DNA of 64,000 nucleotides from Neisseria bergeri (GTDB lineage Bacteria; Pseudomonadota; Gammaproteobacteria; Burkholderiales; Neisseriaceae): NCBI GenBank assembly GCA_003044455.1, contig POWY01000001.1, positions 1 to 64,000 of the forward strand, read 5' to 3'. Shown piece by piece: positions 16,997 to 26,708 of this stretch (position 1 is its first letter; each line of letters starts with the position of its first letter). The notes under the pieces were generated by a model. It saw only the letters and a program-made list of their open reading frames with translations, ran no database searches and was not told where the DNA came from. The position numbers and the translations under genes were made by a program.

Positions 16997-19744
16997 ATGC
17001 AACAGCAACATTTGTTCCGATTAAATATTTTATGCCTGTCTTTAATGACCGCGCTGCCCGTTTATGCAGAAAATGTGCAAGCCGGACAAGCACAGGAAAA
17101 ACAGTTGGATACCATACAGGTAAAAGCCAAAAAACAGAAAACCCGCCGCGATAACGAAGTAACCGGTTTGGGCAAATTGGTCAAAACCGCCGACACCCTC
17201 AGCAAGGAACAGGTACTCGATATCCGCGACCTGACGCGTTACGACCCCGGCATCGCCGTGGTCGAACAGGGGCGCGGCGCAAGCTCTGGCTACTCGATAC
17301 GCGGTATGGACAAAAACCGCGTTTCCTTGACGGTAGACGGCTTGGCGCAAATACAGTCCTACACCGCGCAGGCGGCATTGGGCGGGACGAGGACGGCGGG
17401 CAGCAGCGGCGCAATCAATGAAATCGAGTATGAAAACGTCAAGGCTGTCGAAATCAGCAAAGGCTCAAACTCGGTCGAACAAGGCAGCGGCGCATTGGCG
17501 GGTTCGGTCGCATTTCAAACCAAAACCGCCGACGATGTTATCGGGGAAGGCAGGCAGTGGGGCATTCAGAGTAAAACCGCCTATTCCGGCAAAAACCGGG
17601 GGCTTACCCAATCCATCGCGCTGGCGGGGCGCATCGGCGGTGCGGAGGCTTTGCTGATCCACACGGGTCGGCGCGCGGGGGAAATCCGCGCCCACGAAGC
17701 CGCCGGACGCGGCGTTCAGAGCTTTAACAGGCTGGTGCCGGTTGAGGATACCAATCAGTACGCAAATTTCATCGTTGAAGAAGAATGCAAAAGCGGGAAT
17801 TACGAAACGTGTAAAGCGAATCCGAAAAAAGATGTTGTCGGCAAAGACGAACGTCAAACGGTTTCCACCCGAGACTACACGGGTCCCAACCGCTTCCTCG
17901 CCGATCCGCTTTCATACGAAAGCCGGTCGTGGCTGTTCCGCCCGGGTTTTCGTTTTGAAAACAAACGGCACTACATCGGCGGCATACTCGAACGCACGCA
18001 ACAAACTTTCGACACGCGCGATATGACGGTTCCGGCATTCCTGACCAAGGCGGTTTTTGATGAAAATAAAAAACAGGCGGGTTCTTTGTCCGGCAACGGC
18101 AAATACGCGGGCGACCACAAATACGGCGGACTGTTTACCAACGGCGAAAACGGTGCGCTGGTGGGCGCGGAATACGGTACGGGCGTGTTTTACGACGAGA
18201 CGCACACCAAAAGCCGCTACGGTTTGGAATATGTCTATACCAATGCCGATAAAGACACTTGGGCGGATTATGCCCGCCTCTCTTACGACCGGCAGGGTAT
18301 CGGTTTGGACAATCATTTTCAGCAGACGCACTGTTCTGCCGACGGTTCGGACAAATATTGCCGTCCGAGTGCCGACAAGCCGTTTTCCTATTACAAATCC
18401 GACCGCGTGATTTACGGGGAAAGCCACAGGCTCTTGCAGGCGGCATTCAAAAAATCCTTCGATACCGCCAAAATCCGCCACAACCTGAGCGTCAACCTCG
18501 GTTTTGACCGTTTTGGTTCCGACCTCCGCCATCAGGATTATTATTATCAAAATGCCAACCGCGCCTATTCGTCGAAAATACCCACTCAAAACGGCAATCA
18601 AAACATCAGCCCCAACGGCAGCCAAGACAAACCCTATTGGGTCAGCATAGGCGGGGGAAATGTGGTTACGGGGCAAATCTGCCGCTTGGGCAATAATACT
18701 TATACGGACTGTACGCCGCGCAGCATCAACGGAAAAAGCTATTACGCGGCAGTTCGGGACAATGTCCGTTTGGGCAGGTGGGCGGATGTCGGCGCGGGGT
18801 TGCGCTACGACTACCGCAGCACGCATTCGGACGACGGCAGCGTTTCCACCGGCACGCACCGCACCCTGTCCTGGAACGCCGGCATCGTCCTCAAACCTGC
18901 CGACTGGCTGGATTTGACTTACCGCACTTCAACCGGCTTCCGCCTGCCTTCGTTTGCGGAAATGTACGGCTGGCGGTCGGGCGATAAAATAAAAGCCGTC
19001 AAAATCGATCCGGAAAAATCGTTCAACAAAGAAGTCGGCATCGTGTTTAAAGGCGATTTCGGCAACTTGGAGGCAAGTTGGTTCAACAATGCCTACCGCG
19101 ATTTGATTGTCCGGGGTTATGAAGCGCAAATTAAAAACGGCAAAGAAGAAGCCAAAGGCGACCCGGCTTACCTCAATGCCCAAAGCGCGCGGATTACCGG
19201 CATCAATGTTTTGGGCAAAATCGATTGGAACGGCGTATGGGATAAATTGCCCGAAGGTTGGTATTCTACATTTGCCTATAATCGTGTCCGTGTCCGCGAC
19301 ATCAAAAAACGCGCAGACCGCACCGATATTCAATCACATCTGTTTGATGCCATCCAACCTTCGCGCTATGTCGTCGGCTTGGGCTATGACCAACCGGAAG
19401 GCAAATGGGGTGTGAACGGTATGCTGACTTATTCCAAAGCCAAGGAAATCACAGAGTTGTTGGGCAGCCGGGCTTTGCTCAACGGCAACAGCCGCAATAC
19501 AAAAGCCACCGCGCGCCGTACCCGCCCTTGGTATATTGTGGATGTGTCCGGTTATTACACGATTAAAAAACACTTCACCCTCCGTGCGGGCGTGTACAAC
19601 CTCCTCAACCACCGCTATGTTACTTGGGAAAATGTGCGGCAAACTGCCGGCGGCGCAGTCAACCAACACAAAAATGTCGGCGTTTACAACCGATATGCCG
19701 CCCCCGGCCGCAACTACACATTTAGCTTGGAAATGAAGTTCTAA
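16997..19744 (+). CDS. tbpA: Transferrin-binding protein A, TonB-dependent outer membrane receptor
   Basis: A 915-aa TonB-dependent receptor that extracts iron from human transferrin. The signal peptide ends near residue 24 (ALPVYA), followed by the TonB-box region DTIQVKAKKQ. The plug domain includes YDPGIAVVEQGRGASSGYSI and RGMDKNRVSLTVDGL. The 22-strand barrel ends in YTFSLEMKF with a terminal Phe. The extracellular segments with Cys pairs (for example EEECKSGNYETCKANP) are typical. The full length is intact. It is co-transcribed with tbpB, 86 bp upstream, and preceded by AGTAGGGAAAC. Confidence 0.97.
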   Translation: MQQQHLFRLNILCLSLMTALPVYAENVQAGQAQEKQLDTIQVKAKKQKTRRDNEVTGLGKLVKTADTLSKEQVLDIRDLTRYDPGIAVVEQGRGASSGYSIRGMDKNRVSLTVDGLAQIQSYTAQAALGGTRTAGSSGAINEIEYENVKAVEISKGSNSVEQGSGALAGSVAFQTKTADDVIGEGRQWGIQSKTAYSGKNRGLTQSIALAGRIGGAEALLIHTGRRAGEIRAHEAAGRGVQSFNRLVPVEDTNQYANFIVEEECKSGNYETCKANPKKDVVGKDERQTVSTRDYTGPNRFLADPLSYESRSWLFRPGFRFENKRHYIGGILERTQQTFDTRDMTVPAFLTKAVFDENKKQAGSLSGNGKYAGDHKYGGLFTNGENGALVGAEYGTGVFYDETHTKSRYGLEYVYTNADKDTWADYARLSYDRQGIGLDNHFQQTHCSADGSDKYCRPSADKPFSYYKSDRVIYGESHRLLQAAFKKSFDTAKIRHNLSVNLGFDRFGSDLRHQDYYYQNANRAYSSKIPTQNGNQNISPNGSQDKPYWVSIGGGNVVTGQICRLGNNTYTDCTPRSINGKSYYAAVRDNVRLGRWADVGAGLRYDYRSTHSDDGSVSTGTHRTLSWNAGIVLKPADWLDLTYRTSTGFRLPSFAEMYGWRSGDKIKAVKIDPEKSFNKEVGIVFKGDFGNLEASWFNNAYRDLIVRGYEAQIKNGKEEAKGDPAYLNAQSARITGINVLGKIDWNGVWDKLPEGWYSTFAYNRVRVRDIKKRADRTDIQSHLFDAIQPSRYVVGLGYDQPEGKWGVNGMLTYSKAKEITELLGSRALLNGNSRNTKATARRTRPWYIVDVSGYYTIKKHFTLRAGVYNLLNHRYVTWENVRQTAGGAVNQHKNVGVYNRYAAPGRNYTFSLEMKF

Positions 19745-19761
19745 ACACCCCCTCGCCGCAA

Positions 19762-19794
19762 ATGCCGTCTGAAAGGCTTCAGACGGCATTTTTT
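19762..19794 (+). terminator. DUS-pair terminator after tbpA
   Basis: ATGCCGTCTGAA (19762-19773) and TTCAGACGGCAT (19778-19789) with a 4-bp loop are followed by TTTTT. It closes the tbpBA operon. Confidence 0.88.
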
Positions 19795-19851
19795 ACACAA
19801 TTTTCACCGTTCCCCATCCTTCCCGACAATACCGTAATCTCGAAACCCGGC

Positions 19852-20516
19852 ATTCCCGCGCAGGCGGGAATCTAGGTCTGTCGGGTTTCGGTTTCTCCGA
19901 TAGATTCCCGCCGCGTTGGGGTTCCTAGATTCCCACTTCCGTGGGAATGACGATTCAGATATTCCTAATAGCAAGCCGTATTAGTTTGCAAAAACTCTCA
20001 ACCCCAACAGCCACCCAGTTCTCTCTCCCCGTGGGAGAGAGTTAGAGAGAGGGCAACAAGCCGTAAGGCTTGTATTTGGGGCGGTTAGGGAATTTTTTGA
20101 GCGGGGGGGGGGGATTGCCGCAACTTGGAAAATGCCCTCTCCCCAACCCTCCCCCACAGGGGAGGGAGCAGGTTGCGGCAGATTTTGCGGTTGCAGGCGG
20201 TTTGAAAGGCAACTTGGATAAGCAGCCGTTGATGCAGGTCGTCTGAAAAGCAAAAAGCAGCCTGCACAACTTATTTTCTTGGAATAGCGCATTAAAAAGA
20301 GTATGAGAATGGAGACACAAAAGATTCCGGCAAATGTCCGTGCGCCGTTCCCGTCCGTCATTCCCGCGTAGGCGGAAATCCAGATCTGTCGGCATAGGAA
20401 ACTTATCGGATAAAACGGTTTCTTGAGATTTGACGTTCTAGATTCCCACTTCCGTGGGAATGACGGGATGCGGGTTTCCGTGCGGATGCGTTCTAGATTC
20501 CCGCTTTCGCGGGAAT
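19852..20516. repeat. Degenerate intergenic repeat block with five dRS3 copies
   Basis: dRS3 copies start at 19852, 19929, 20360 (imperfect), 20442 and 20497. Between them lies non-dRS3 DNA (about 19980-20290) with a CTCTCTCCC/GGGAGAGAG hairpin, a run of 11 G at 20103-20113, and two foreign-type uptake sequences. No convincing gene exists between tbpA and potD; the long minus-strand frame 19981-20625 is repeat-derived. Confidence 0.75.
20236..20266 (+). repeat. Two uptake sequences of non-meningococcal dialects
   Basis: AGGTCGTCTGAA (20236-20247) matches the dialect I recall from N. mucosa-like species. AAGCAGCCTGCA (20255-20266) matches one I recall from Kingella. They are 7 bp apart on the same strand. 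The sequences are exact; the dialect assignment is from memory of published DUS variants. Confidence 0.6.
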
Positions 20517-20785
20517 GACGGGATTCCGGTTTGCGGATTGATTTGAAGTTGCAAAATCCCAACGGGCCGGATTCCCGCTTCACGCGTTTCAAAGTTACGG
20601 CGTTATCGGAAAAACAGAAAACCAAAGCTGCAAGGATTTATTTAAAACAACCGGATTCCAACGGATAGGATTTTCGCCTGCGCGGCGGCGGAAGGTTTTT
20701 TGTTTTTCCTGACAAATGTCTGCAATCTGAAATTCCGGCCGCGGGCATAACGGTATAAATATTTTTTATTTCCATCCAATATAAA

Positions 20786-20817
20786 ACGCCGTCCGAACAT
20801 CGTTCGGACGGCATTTT
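20786..20817 (-). terminator. Terminator of potD (DUS-like variant stem)
   Basis: GCCGTCCGAAC and GTTCGGACGGC flank a 3-nt loop, with an A-run on the left that becomes a U-run on the minus strand. The core reads GCCGTCCGAA, one base off the DUS core GCCGTCTGAA, so both arms carry the matching substitution. Confidence 0.75.
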
Positions 20818-20829
20818 TAATGCTTCAAA

Positions 20830-21972
20830 TCAGTTGGAACCGACTTTGATTTTCTGCCACAAGTTGACAGACAGTTTTTTCGCATCCGCGCTCATTTGCG
20901 GCATCACGAAACCGTCTTTCATATCCTGCTCGTTCGGGAAGATGGAACGGGTGTTCACCAGTTCGGCAGGCATTTTTTCGCGCGCCGGTTTGCTGGCGGG
21001 GGCAAAGGTTACGGCGATGCCGTTTTTCGCCGCGATTTCGGGGTCGAGCGTGTAGTTGATGTATTTGTGGGCATTGGCGACGTTTTTCGCATCGGCGGGA
21101 ATCAGCCAAGACTCAATCCAGAAGCCCATACCTTTCGGTGTCAGCACTTCGATGCCGACGTTGTTTTTCACTTCTTCGGAACGTGCTTTCGCCAAGTTCA
21201 AATCGCCGCCGTTGCCTGCCGCCAGGCAGATGTCGCCGCGCGCCAGCTCGTCGATGATGGACGGGCTGAAACGTTTGACATCCGGACGGATAGACTTCAA
21301 CACTTCCGCCGCCGCCTTCAAATCTTCAGGATTCGATCCTTTGGGGTCTTTGCCCAAGTAGTTCAGCAAAATCGGGAACATTTCGCTCGGGGTGTCCCAC
21401 AGGGCGATGCCGCAGGATTTCAGCTTGTGGGTGTATTCGGGTTTGAACAGCAAATCCCAGCCGTTTTCGGGCAGCTTGCCGCCCAAAAGCTCTTTGCCCT
21501 TCGCCGTAATCGCAATCGTGTTTACGCCGGAGAAATAGGGGACGGCATACTGGTTGCCCGGGTCGGCGGTTTCCAGCATTTTCAAGAGTTCGGGATCGAT
21601 GTTTTTATAGTTGGGAATCAAGTCTTTGTTGACTTTTTGATACGCGCCCGCCTCGATTTGGCGAGGCAGGAAGGCGATGCCCGGCACAACCAAATCGTAA
21701 CCGGATTTGCCGGTCAGCATTTTGGCTTCCAGCGTTTCATTGTTTTCGTACAAGTCGTAAGTTAGCTTCAGATTGTTGGCTTTTTTAAAGTCTTCGACCG
21801 TACTCTCGTCAACATAGTTCGACCAGTTGTAGATGTTCAGAGTATCGGTGGCAGCGGCTTCGGCATTGGCAGCAGACGCAGCGTCTGCTTGAGGTTGCAC
21901 GGCGTTTTTTTCGCTGCCGCCGCAGGCTGCCAGAGACAGCGCGGCCAAAACGGCTAATACGGATTTTTTCAT
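20830..21972 (-). CDS. potD: Spermidine/putrescine ABC transporter substrate-binding lipoprotein
   Basis: A 380-aa periplasmic binding protein of the PotD/PotF family. MKKSVLAVLAALSLAAC is a lipoprotein signal with lipidated Cys17. The mature domain begins with LNIYNWSNYVDESTVEDFKK, the typical PotD opening, and VVPGIAFLPRQIEAGAYQ and FWIESWLIPADAKN are further family features. No permease or ATPase genes adjoin it, so it presumably works with a transporter encoded elsewhere. ATG 21972 is preceded by AGGAATCTG. The open frame continuing to 22209 is not protein-like. Confidence 0.93.
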   Translation of the reverse strand: MKKSVLAVLAALSLAACGGSEKNAVQPQADAASAANAEAAATDTLNIYNWSNYVDESTVEDFKKANNLKLTYDLYENNETLEAKMLTGKSGYDLVVPGIAFLPRQIEAGAYQKVNKDLIPNYKNIDPELLKMLETADPGNQYAVPYFSGVNTIAITAKGKELLGGKLPENGWDLLFKPEYTHKLKSCGIALWDTPSEMFPILLNYLGKDPKGSNPEDLKAAAEVLKSIRPDVKRFSPSIIDELARGDICLAAGNGGDLNLAKARSEEVKNNVGIEVLTPKGMGFWIESWLIPADAKNVANAHKYINYTLDPEIAAKNGIAVTFAPASKPAREKMPAELVNTRSIFPNEQDMKDGFVMPQMSADAKKLSVNLWQKIKVGSN

Positions 21973-22208
21973 ACGGGCAGATTCCTGATGAAAGAGGTTG
22001 GAAAAAAAGAAATCCCCGCGCCCCATCGTTACCCCGGCGCAAGGTTTGGGCATTGTAAAGTAAATTTGTGCAAACTCAAAGCGATATTGGACTGATTTTC
22101 CTAAAAAATTATCCTGTTTCCAAAAGGGGAGAAAAACGTCCGCCCGATTTTGCCGTTTTTTTGCGCTGTCAGGGTGTCCGACGGGCGGATAGAGAGAAAA
22201 GGCTTGCA

Positions 22209-22214
22209 TATAAT
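22209..22214 (+). promoter_or_regulatory. Candidate -10 box of rpsT
   Basis: TATAAT lies 60 bp before the rpsT start in the 302-bp divergent potD-rpsT gap; no strong -35 is seen. The rest of the gap (21973-22274) holds no gene or recognised repeat. Confidence 0.5.
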
Positions 22215-22274
22215 GTAAACCCCCTTTAAAATTGCGCGTTTACAGAATTTATTTTTCTTCCAGGAGATTCCAAT

Positions 22275-22538
22275 ATGGCAAACAGCGCACAAGCACGCAA
22301 ACGTGCCCGCCAGTCCGTCAAACAACGCGCCCACAATGCTAGTCTGCGTACCGCATTCCGCACCGCAGTGAAAAAAGTATTGAAAGCAGTCGAAGCAGGC
22401 GATAAAGCTGCCGCACAAGCGGTTTACCAAGAGTCCGTCAAAGTCATCGACCGCATCGCCGACAAAGGCGTGTTCCACAAAAACAAAGCGGCGCGCCACA
22501 AAAGCCGTCTGTCTGCAAAAGTAAAAGCACTGGCTTGA
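22275..22538 (+). CDS. rpsT: 30S ribosomal protein S20
   Basis: An 87-aa basic, helical protein that binds 16S rRNA in the body of the small subunit. [20 protein letters not shown] at the start and [19 protein letters not shown] at the end are the S20 hallmarks. CCAGGAGATTCCAAT provides a strong ribosome-binding site. It is monocistronic, with its own promoter-like TATAAT and an intrinsic terminator 9 bp downstream. Confidence 0.98.
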
Positions 22539-22546
22539 TTTTTGCA

Positions 22547-22568
22547 AAACCGCCAAGGCGGTTTTTTA
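22547..22568 (+). terminator. Intrinsic terminator of rpsT
   Basis: AAAACCGCC-AA-GGCGGTTTTTT. It is a standard stem not built from DUS. Confidence 0.85.
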
Positions 22569-22721
22569 TATGTAATAAGCAAAAAACCCTGAGGCCTGAC
22601 GGTTTCGGGGTTTTTGCATTGTGGGGGCAAAATCCCGAAATGGCGGAAAGGGTGCGGTTTTTTATCCGAATCCGCTATAAAATGCCGTCTGAAAACCAAT
22701 ATGCTGACAATGGGGGTGGAG

Positions 22722-23849
22722 ATGAATACACGGAATATGCGCTATATCCTTTTGACAGGACTGTTGCCGATGGCATCCGCTTTTGGAGAGACCGCGCTGC
22801 AATGCGCCGCTTTGACGGACAATGTTACGCGTTTGGCGTGTTACGACAGGATTTTTGCGGCACAGCTTCCGTCTTCGGCAGGGCAGGAAGGGCGGGAGTC
22901 GAAAACCGTATTCAATCTGACGGAAACCGTCCGCAGCAGTCTGGATAAGGGTGAGGCGGTCATTGTTGTTGAAAAAGGCGGGGATGCGCTTCCTACCGAC
23001 AGTGTGGGCGAAACCGCCGACATCTATACGCCTTTGAGCTTGATGTACGACTTGGACAAAAACGATTTGCGCGGGCTGTTGGGCGTGCGCGAACATAATC
23101 CGATGTACCTTATGCCGGTTTGGTACAACAGTTCGCCCAACTATGCCCCGAGTTCGCCGACGCGCGGTACGACTGCGCAGGAAAAATTCGGACAGCAGAA
23201 ACGTGCGGAAACCAAATTGCAGGTTTCGTTTAAAAGCAAAATTGCCGAAGATTTGTTTAAAACCCGCGCGGATCTGTGGTTCGGCTACACCCAAAAATCC
23301 GATTGGCAGATTTACAACCAAGGCAGGAAATCCGCGCCGTTCCGCAATACGGATTACAAACCTGAAATTTTCCTGACCCAGCCTGTGAAGGCAGACCTTC
23401 CCTTTGGCGGCAGGCTGCGTATGCTCGGTGCGGGTTTTGTCCACCAGTCCAACGGACAGAGCCGTCCCGAGTCGCGTTCTTGGAACAGGATTTACGCCGT
23501 GGCGGGGATGGAGTGGGGCAAATTGACGGTGATTCCGCGCGTGTGGGTGCGCGCATTCGGTCAGGGAGACGATAAAAACGACAATCCCGATATTGCCGAC
23601 TATATGGGTTACGGCGATGTGAAATTGCAATATCGTTTGAGCAACAGGCAGAATGTGTATTCCGTATTGCGCTACAACCCCAAAACGGGCTACGGCGCGA
23701 TTGAAGCCGCCTACACGTTTCCGATTAAGGGCAAACTCAAAGGCGTGGTACGCGGATTCCACGGTTACGGCGAGAGCCTGATCGACTACAACCACAAGCA
23801 GAACGGTATCGGTATCGGGTTGATGTTTAACGACTGGGACGGCATCTGA
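22722..23849 (+). CDS. pldA: Outer membrane phospholipase A (OMPLA)
   Basis: A 375-aa outer-membrane enzyme that hydrolyses phospholipids. A signal peptide ending MASAFG is followed by an N-terminal extension with two cysteines, then a 12-strand barrel. The catalytic His-Ser and the downstream Asn lie in GFVHQSNGQSRPESRSWNRI, matching the His/Ser/Asn triad of OMPLA. GGGGGTGGAG provides the ribosome-binding site for ATG 22722; in-frame ATGs at 22701 and 22710 would give a longer leader. A DUS lies at 22682-22693. The reading frame is intact. Confidence 0.94.
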   Translation: MNTRNMRYILLTGLLPMASAFGETALQCAALTDNVTRLACYDRIFAAQLPSSAGQEGRESKTVFNLTETVRSSLDKGEAVIVVEKGGDALPTDSVGETADIYTPLSLMYDLDKNDLRGLLGVREHNPMYLMPVWYNSSPNYAPSSPTRGTTAQEKFGQQKRAETKLQVSFKSKIAEDLFKTRADLWFGYTQKSDWQIYNQGRKSAPFRNTDYKPEIFLTQPVKADLPFGGRLRMLGAGFVHQSNGQSRPESRSWNRIYAVAGMEWGKLTVIPRVWVRAFGQGDDKNDNPDIADYMGYGDVKLQYRLSNRQNVYSVLRYNPKTGYGAIEAAYTFPIKGKLKGVVRGFHGYGESLIDYNHKQNGIGIGLMFNDWDGI

Positions 23850-23857
23850 ACCGCGTG

Positions 23858-23892
23858 TTCAGACGGTATATCAAGTTGCCGTGCCGTCTGAA
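23858..23892. terminator. Imperfect inverted DUS pair after pldA
   Basis: TTCAGACGGTAT (23858-23869) and GTGCCGTCTGAA (23881-23892) each differ by one base from the DUS. They form a stem without a T-run, so termination is uncertain. Confidence 0.45.
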
Positions 23893-23949
23893 GCCGCCGG
23901 CGGTTTGGCGGGGCGGGATAAAAAATTCGTTTGAATCCGGGCAAACGCG

Positions 23950-23955
23950 TATAAT
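23950..23955 (+). promoter_or_regulatory. Candidate -10 box before the DUF502 gene
   Basis: A perfect TATAAT in CGCGTATAATGTGCGG lies 37 bp before the start codon; the -35 region (TTCGTT, 17 bp upstream) is weak. Confidence 0.5.
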
Positions 23956-23991
23956 GTGCGGTTTGTACGGACTTTGTCGGAATCAAGCAAG

Positions 23992-24693
23992 ATGACGGAA
24001 CCTGCAGCCGAAGGCGGCAAAGCTGCCAAGGCGTTAAAAAAATATCTGATTACAGGCATTTTGGTCTGGCTGCCGATTGCGGTAACGGTTTGGGTGATTT
24101 CCTATATCGTTTCCGCGTCCGACCAGCTTGTCAACCTGCTGCCGAAGCAATGGCGGCCGCAATATGTTTTGGGGTTTAATATCCCTGGGCTGGGCGTTAT
24201 CGTTGCCATTGCCGTATTGTTTGTAACCGGATTATTTGCCGCCAATGTATTGGGTCGGCAGATTCTTGCCGCGTGGGACAGCTTGTTGGGTAGGATTCCG
24301 GTTGTGAAATCCATCTACTCGAGTGTGAAAAAAGTATCCGAGTCCCTGCTTTCCGACAGCAGCCGTTCGTTTAAAACACCGGTACTCGTGCCGTTTCCCC
24401 AATCGGGTATTTGGACAATCGCATTCGTGTCTGGTCAGGTGTCGAATGCGGTTAAGGCCGCATTGCCTCAGGATGGCGATTATCTTTCCGTGTATGTCCC
24501 GACCACGCCCAACCCGACCGGCGGTTACTATATTATGGTAAAGAAAAGCGATGTGCGCGAACTCGATATGAGCGTGGACGAAGCGTTGAAATATGTGATT
24601 TCGCTGGGTATGGTCATCCCTGACGACCTGCCCGTCAAAACATTGGCAGGACCTATGCCGTCTGAAAAGGCGGATTTGCCCGAACAACAATAA
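23992..24693 (+). CDS. DUF502 family membrane protein
   Basis: A 233-aa inner-membrane protein with two N-terminal transmembrane segments (YLITGILVWLPIAVTVWVI and LGVIVAIAVLFVTGLFAANV). The DUF502 core follows: GRIPVVKSIYSSVKKVSESL, LVPFPQSGIWTIAFVSG and VPTTPNPTGGYYIMV. Its biochemical role is unknown. It stands upstream of aspS as in several betaproteobacteria. A DUS near the 3' end (24655-24666) is read as MPSEK. The divergent frame upstream of 23992 lacks a ribosome-binding site. Confidence 0.88.
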   Translation: MTEPAAEGGKAAKALKKYLITGILVWLPIAVTVWVISYIVSASDQLVNLLPKQWRPQYVLGFNIPGLGVIVAIAVLFVTGLFAANVLGRQILAAWDSLLGRIPVVKSIYSSVKKVSESLLSDSSRSFKTPVLVPFPQSGIWTIAFVSGQVSNAVKAALPQDGDYLSVYVPTTPNPTGGYYIMVKKSDVRELDMSVDEALKYVISLGMVIPDDLPVKTLAGPMPSEKADLPEQQ

Positions 24694-24713
24694 AGCCGCC
24701 GTTCAGACGGCAT
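24655..24713 (+). terminator. Widely spaced DUS pair spanning the end of the DUF502 gene
   Basis: ATGCCGTCTGAA (24655-24666, coding) and TTCAGACGGCAT (24702-24713) are inverted with a 35-bp loop. The loop is long for an efficient terminator, so it may only be two uptake signals. Confidence 0.4.
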
Positions 24714-24750
24714 TTTCTGTTTTCAGTTTAAATCAATAAAAGGTGATTTT

Positions 24751-26559
24751 ATGCGTACCAACTATTGCGGTCTGATTAGCGAGCAATACTTAGACCAAAC
24801 CGTTACCGTCAAAGGCTGGGTACACCGCCGGCGCGACCACGGCGGTGTGATTTTTATCGACCTGCGCGACCGCGAAGGCATCGTCCAAGTCGTGATCGAT
24901 CCCGACACGCCCGAAGCGTTTGCCGCTGCCGACTCCGCCCGCAACGAATACGTTTTGAGCATTACCGGCCGCGTACGCAACCGTCCTGAAGGCACGACCA
25001 ACGACAAAATGATTTCCGGCAAAATCGAAATCCTTGCCAAAGAAATCGAAGTGTTGAACGCCGCCGCCACGCCGCCGTTCCAAATCGACGATGAAAACAT
25101 CAGCGAAAACGTGCGCCTGACCAACCGCGTTATCGACTTGCGCCGTCCGGTGATGCAGCGCAACCTGCGCCTGCGTTACCAAGTCGCTATGGGCGTTCGC
25201 CGTTACTTGGATGCGCAAGGCTTCATCGACATTGAAACGCCGATGCTGACCCGCTCCACGCCTGAGGGCGCACGCGACTACCTCGTACCGAGCCGCGTCC
25301 ATCCGGGCGAGTTTTTCGCGCTGCCTCAATCGCCGCAATTATTCAAACAACTGTTGATGGTGGCAGGTTTCGACCGTTACTATCAAATTACCAAGTGCTT
25401 CCGCGACGAAGACCTGCGTGCCGACCGCCAGCCCGAATTTACGCAAATCGACTTGGAAACCTCGTTTTTGAACGAGGATGAAATTATGGACATCACCGAA
25501 GGTATGGCGAAACAAGTCTTCAAAGATGCTTTGAACGTAGATTTGGGTGACTTCCCACGCATGCCTTATTCTGAAGCCATGTTCTACTACGGCTCTGACA
25601 AACCGGATATGCGTATCGACTTGAAATTTACCGAGCTGACCGACCTGATGAAAACGGAAGAGTTTAAAGTTTTCCGTGGCGCAGCCGATATGAAAGGCGG
25701 CCGCGTGGTCGCCCTGCGCGTGCCGAACGGCGCGAAATTCAGCCGCAAAGAAATCGACGAATACACCAAATTTGTCGGCATCTACGGCGCGAAAGGTCTG
25801 GCATACATCAAAGTAAACGATGTGGGCAACCTTTCCAACGGCGAAGACAGCGGTCTGCAATCTCCGATTGTGAAATTCCTGTCCGAAAACGCCCTGAAAG
25901 AAATTATCGAACGTGCCGGCGCGCAAAACGGCGACATTATCTTCTTCGGTGCGGACAAAACCAAAGTCGTGAACGAGGCCATCGGCGCATTGCGTATCAA
26001 AGTCGGCTTGGAACACGGCAAAGACAACGGCTACTTCGTGGACGAATGGAAACCTTTGTGGGTTGTCGACTTCCCAATGTTCGAATACGACGAAGAAGCC
26101 GACCGCTACGTTGCCGTACACCATCCGTTTACCGCGCCAAAAGAAGGTCATGAAGACCTGATGGTTTCCGACCCTGCAAACTGCCTGGCCCGCGCCTACG
26201 ATATGGTATTGAACGGCTGGGAAATCGGCGGCGGCTCTATCCGTATCCACCGCGCAGACGTACAAGAGAAAGTGTTTGCCGCGCTGAAAATCAGCCCTGA
26301 AGAGCAACAAGAGAAATTCGGCTTCCTCTTGGACAACCTGAAATTCGGTGCGCCTCCTCACGGCGGTTTGGCATTCGGCCTCGACCGTCTGGTAACGCTG
26401 ATGACCGGTGCCGAATCCATCCGCGATGTGATTGCCTTCCCGAAAACCCAACGCGCCCAATGCCTGCTGACCAACGCGCCAAACAGTGTGGACGACAAAC
26501 AGCTGCGCGAATTGAGCCTGCGCCTGCGCCAAAAGGCGGCCGAAACCAAAGAAGCATAA
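24751..26559 (+). CDS. aspS: Aspartyl-tRNA synthetase (probably AspRS/AsxRS type)
   Basis: A 602-aa class II aminoacyl-tRNA synthetase. An N-terminal OB anticodon-binding domain ([21 protein letters not shown]) is followed by the catalytic core with motif 2 ([18 protein letters not shown]), an inserted GAD domain, and motif 3 ([14 protein letters not shown]). Many bacteria lacking asparaginyl-tRNA synthetase use a non-discriminating enzyme that also charges tRNA-Asn; discrimination was not assessed here. AAAAGGTGATTTT precedes the ATG. The gene is complete. Confidence 0.97.
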   Translation: MRTNYCGLISEQYLDQTVTVKGWVHRRRDHGGVIFIDLRDREGIVQVVIDPDTPEAFAAADSARNEYVLSITGRVRNRPEGTTNDKMISGKIEILAKEIEVLNAAATPPFQIDDENISENVRLTNRVIDLRRPVMQRNLRLRYQVAMGVRRYLDAQGFIDIETPMLTRSTPEGARDYLVPSRVHPGEFFALPQSPQLFKQLLMVAGFDRYYQITKCFRDEDLRADRQPEFTQIDLETSFLNEDEIMDITEGMAKQVFKDALNVDLGDFPRMPYSEAMFYYGSDKPDMRIDLKFTELTDLMKTEEFKVFRGAADMKGGRVVALRVPNGAKFSRKEIDEYTKFVGIYGAKGLAYIKVNDVGNLSNGEDSGLQSPIVKFLSENALKEIIERAGAQNGDIIFFGADKTKVVNEAIGALRIKVGLEHGKDNGYFVDEWKPLWVVDFPMFEYDEEADRYVAVHHPFTAPKEGHEDLMVSDPANCLARAYDMVLNGWEIGGGSIRIHRADVQEKVFAALKISPEEQQEKFGFLLDNLKFGAPPHGGLAFGLDRLVTLMTGAESIRDVIAFPKTQRAQCLLTNAPNSVDDKQLRELSLRLRQKAAETKEA

Positions 26560-26563
26560 GGAA

Positions 26564-26602
26564 AACAGAGCCGTTTACGGCTCTGTTTTTTTCAGACGGC
26601 AT
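26564..26602 (+). terminator. Intrinsic terminator of aspS overlapping a DUS
   Basis: AACAGAGCCG-TTTA-CGGCTCTGTT is followed by a T-run (26586-26592), whose last two T start a perfect TTCAGACGGCAT (26591-26602). Confidence 0.85.
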
Positions 26603-26708
26603 TTACGCTTCTTAACTTCCCTCTAATTCAAACCTAATTTTGCTGTGTTTTAATGGCGGCATTGAAAAACACCCCTTGTTCAATAAGTCGATTAAGAAAG
26701 GACTGAAA

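Noticed and set aside
20103-20113. Run of 11 G as a phase-variation switch
   Set aside because: No credible coding frame or promoter surrounds it; it is probably a hypermutable tract in decayed DNA, though a silent role cannot be excluded.
19981-20625. 214-aa minus-strand ORF between tbpA and potD
   Set aside because: It is built from dRS3 and other repeats and has no start signal or family resemblance.
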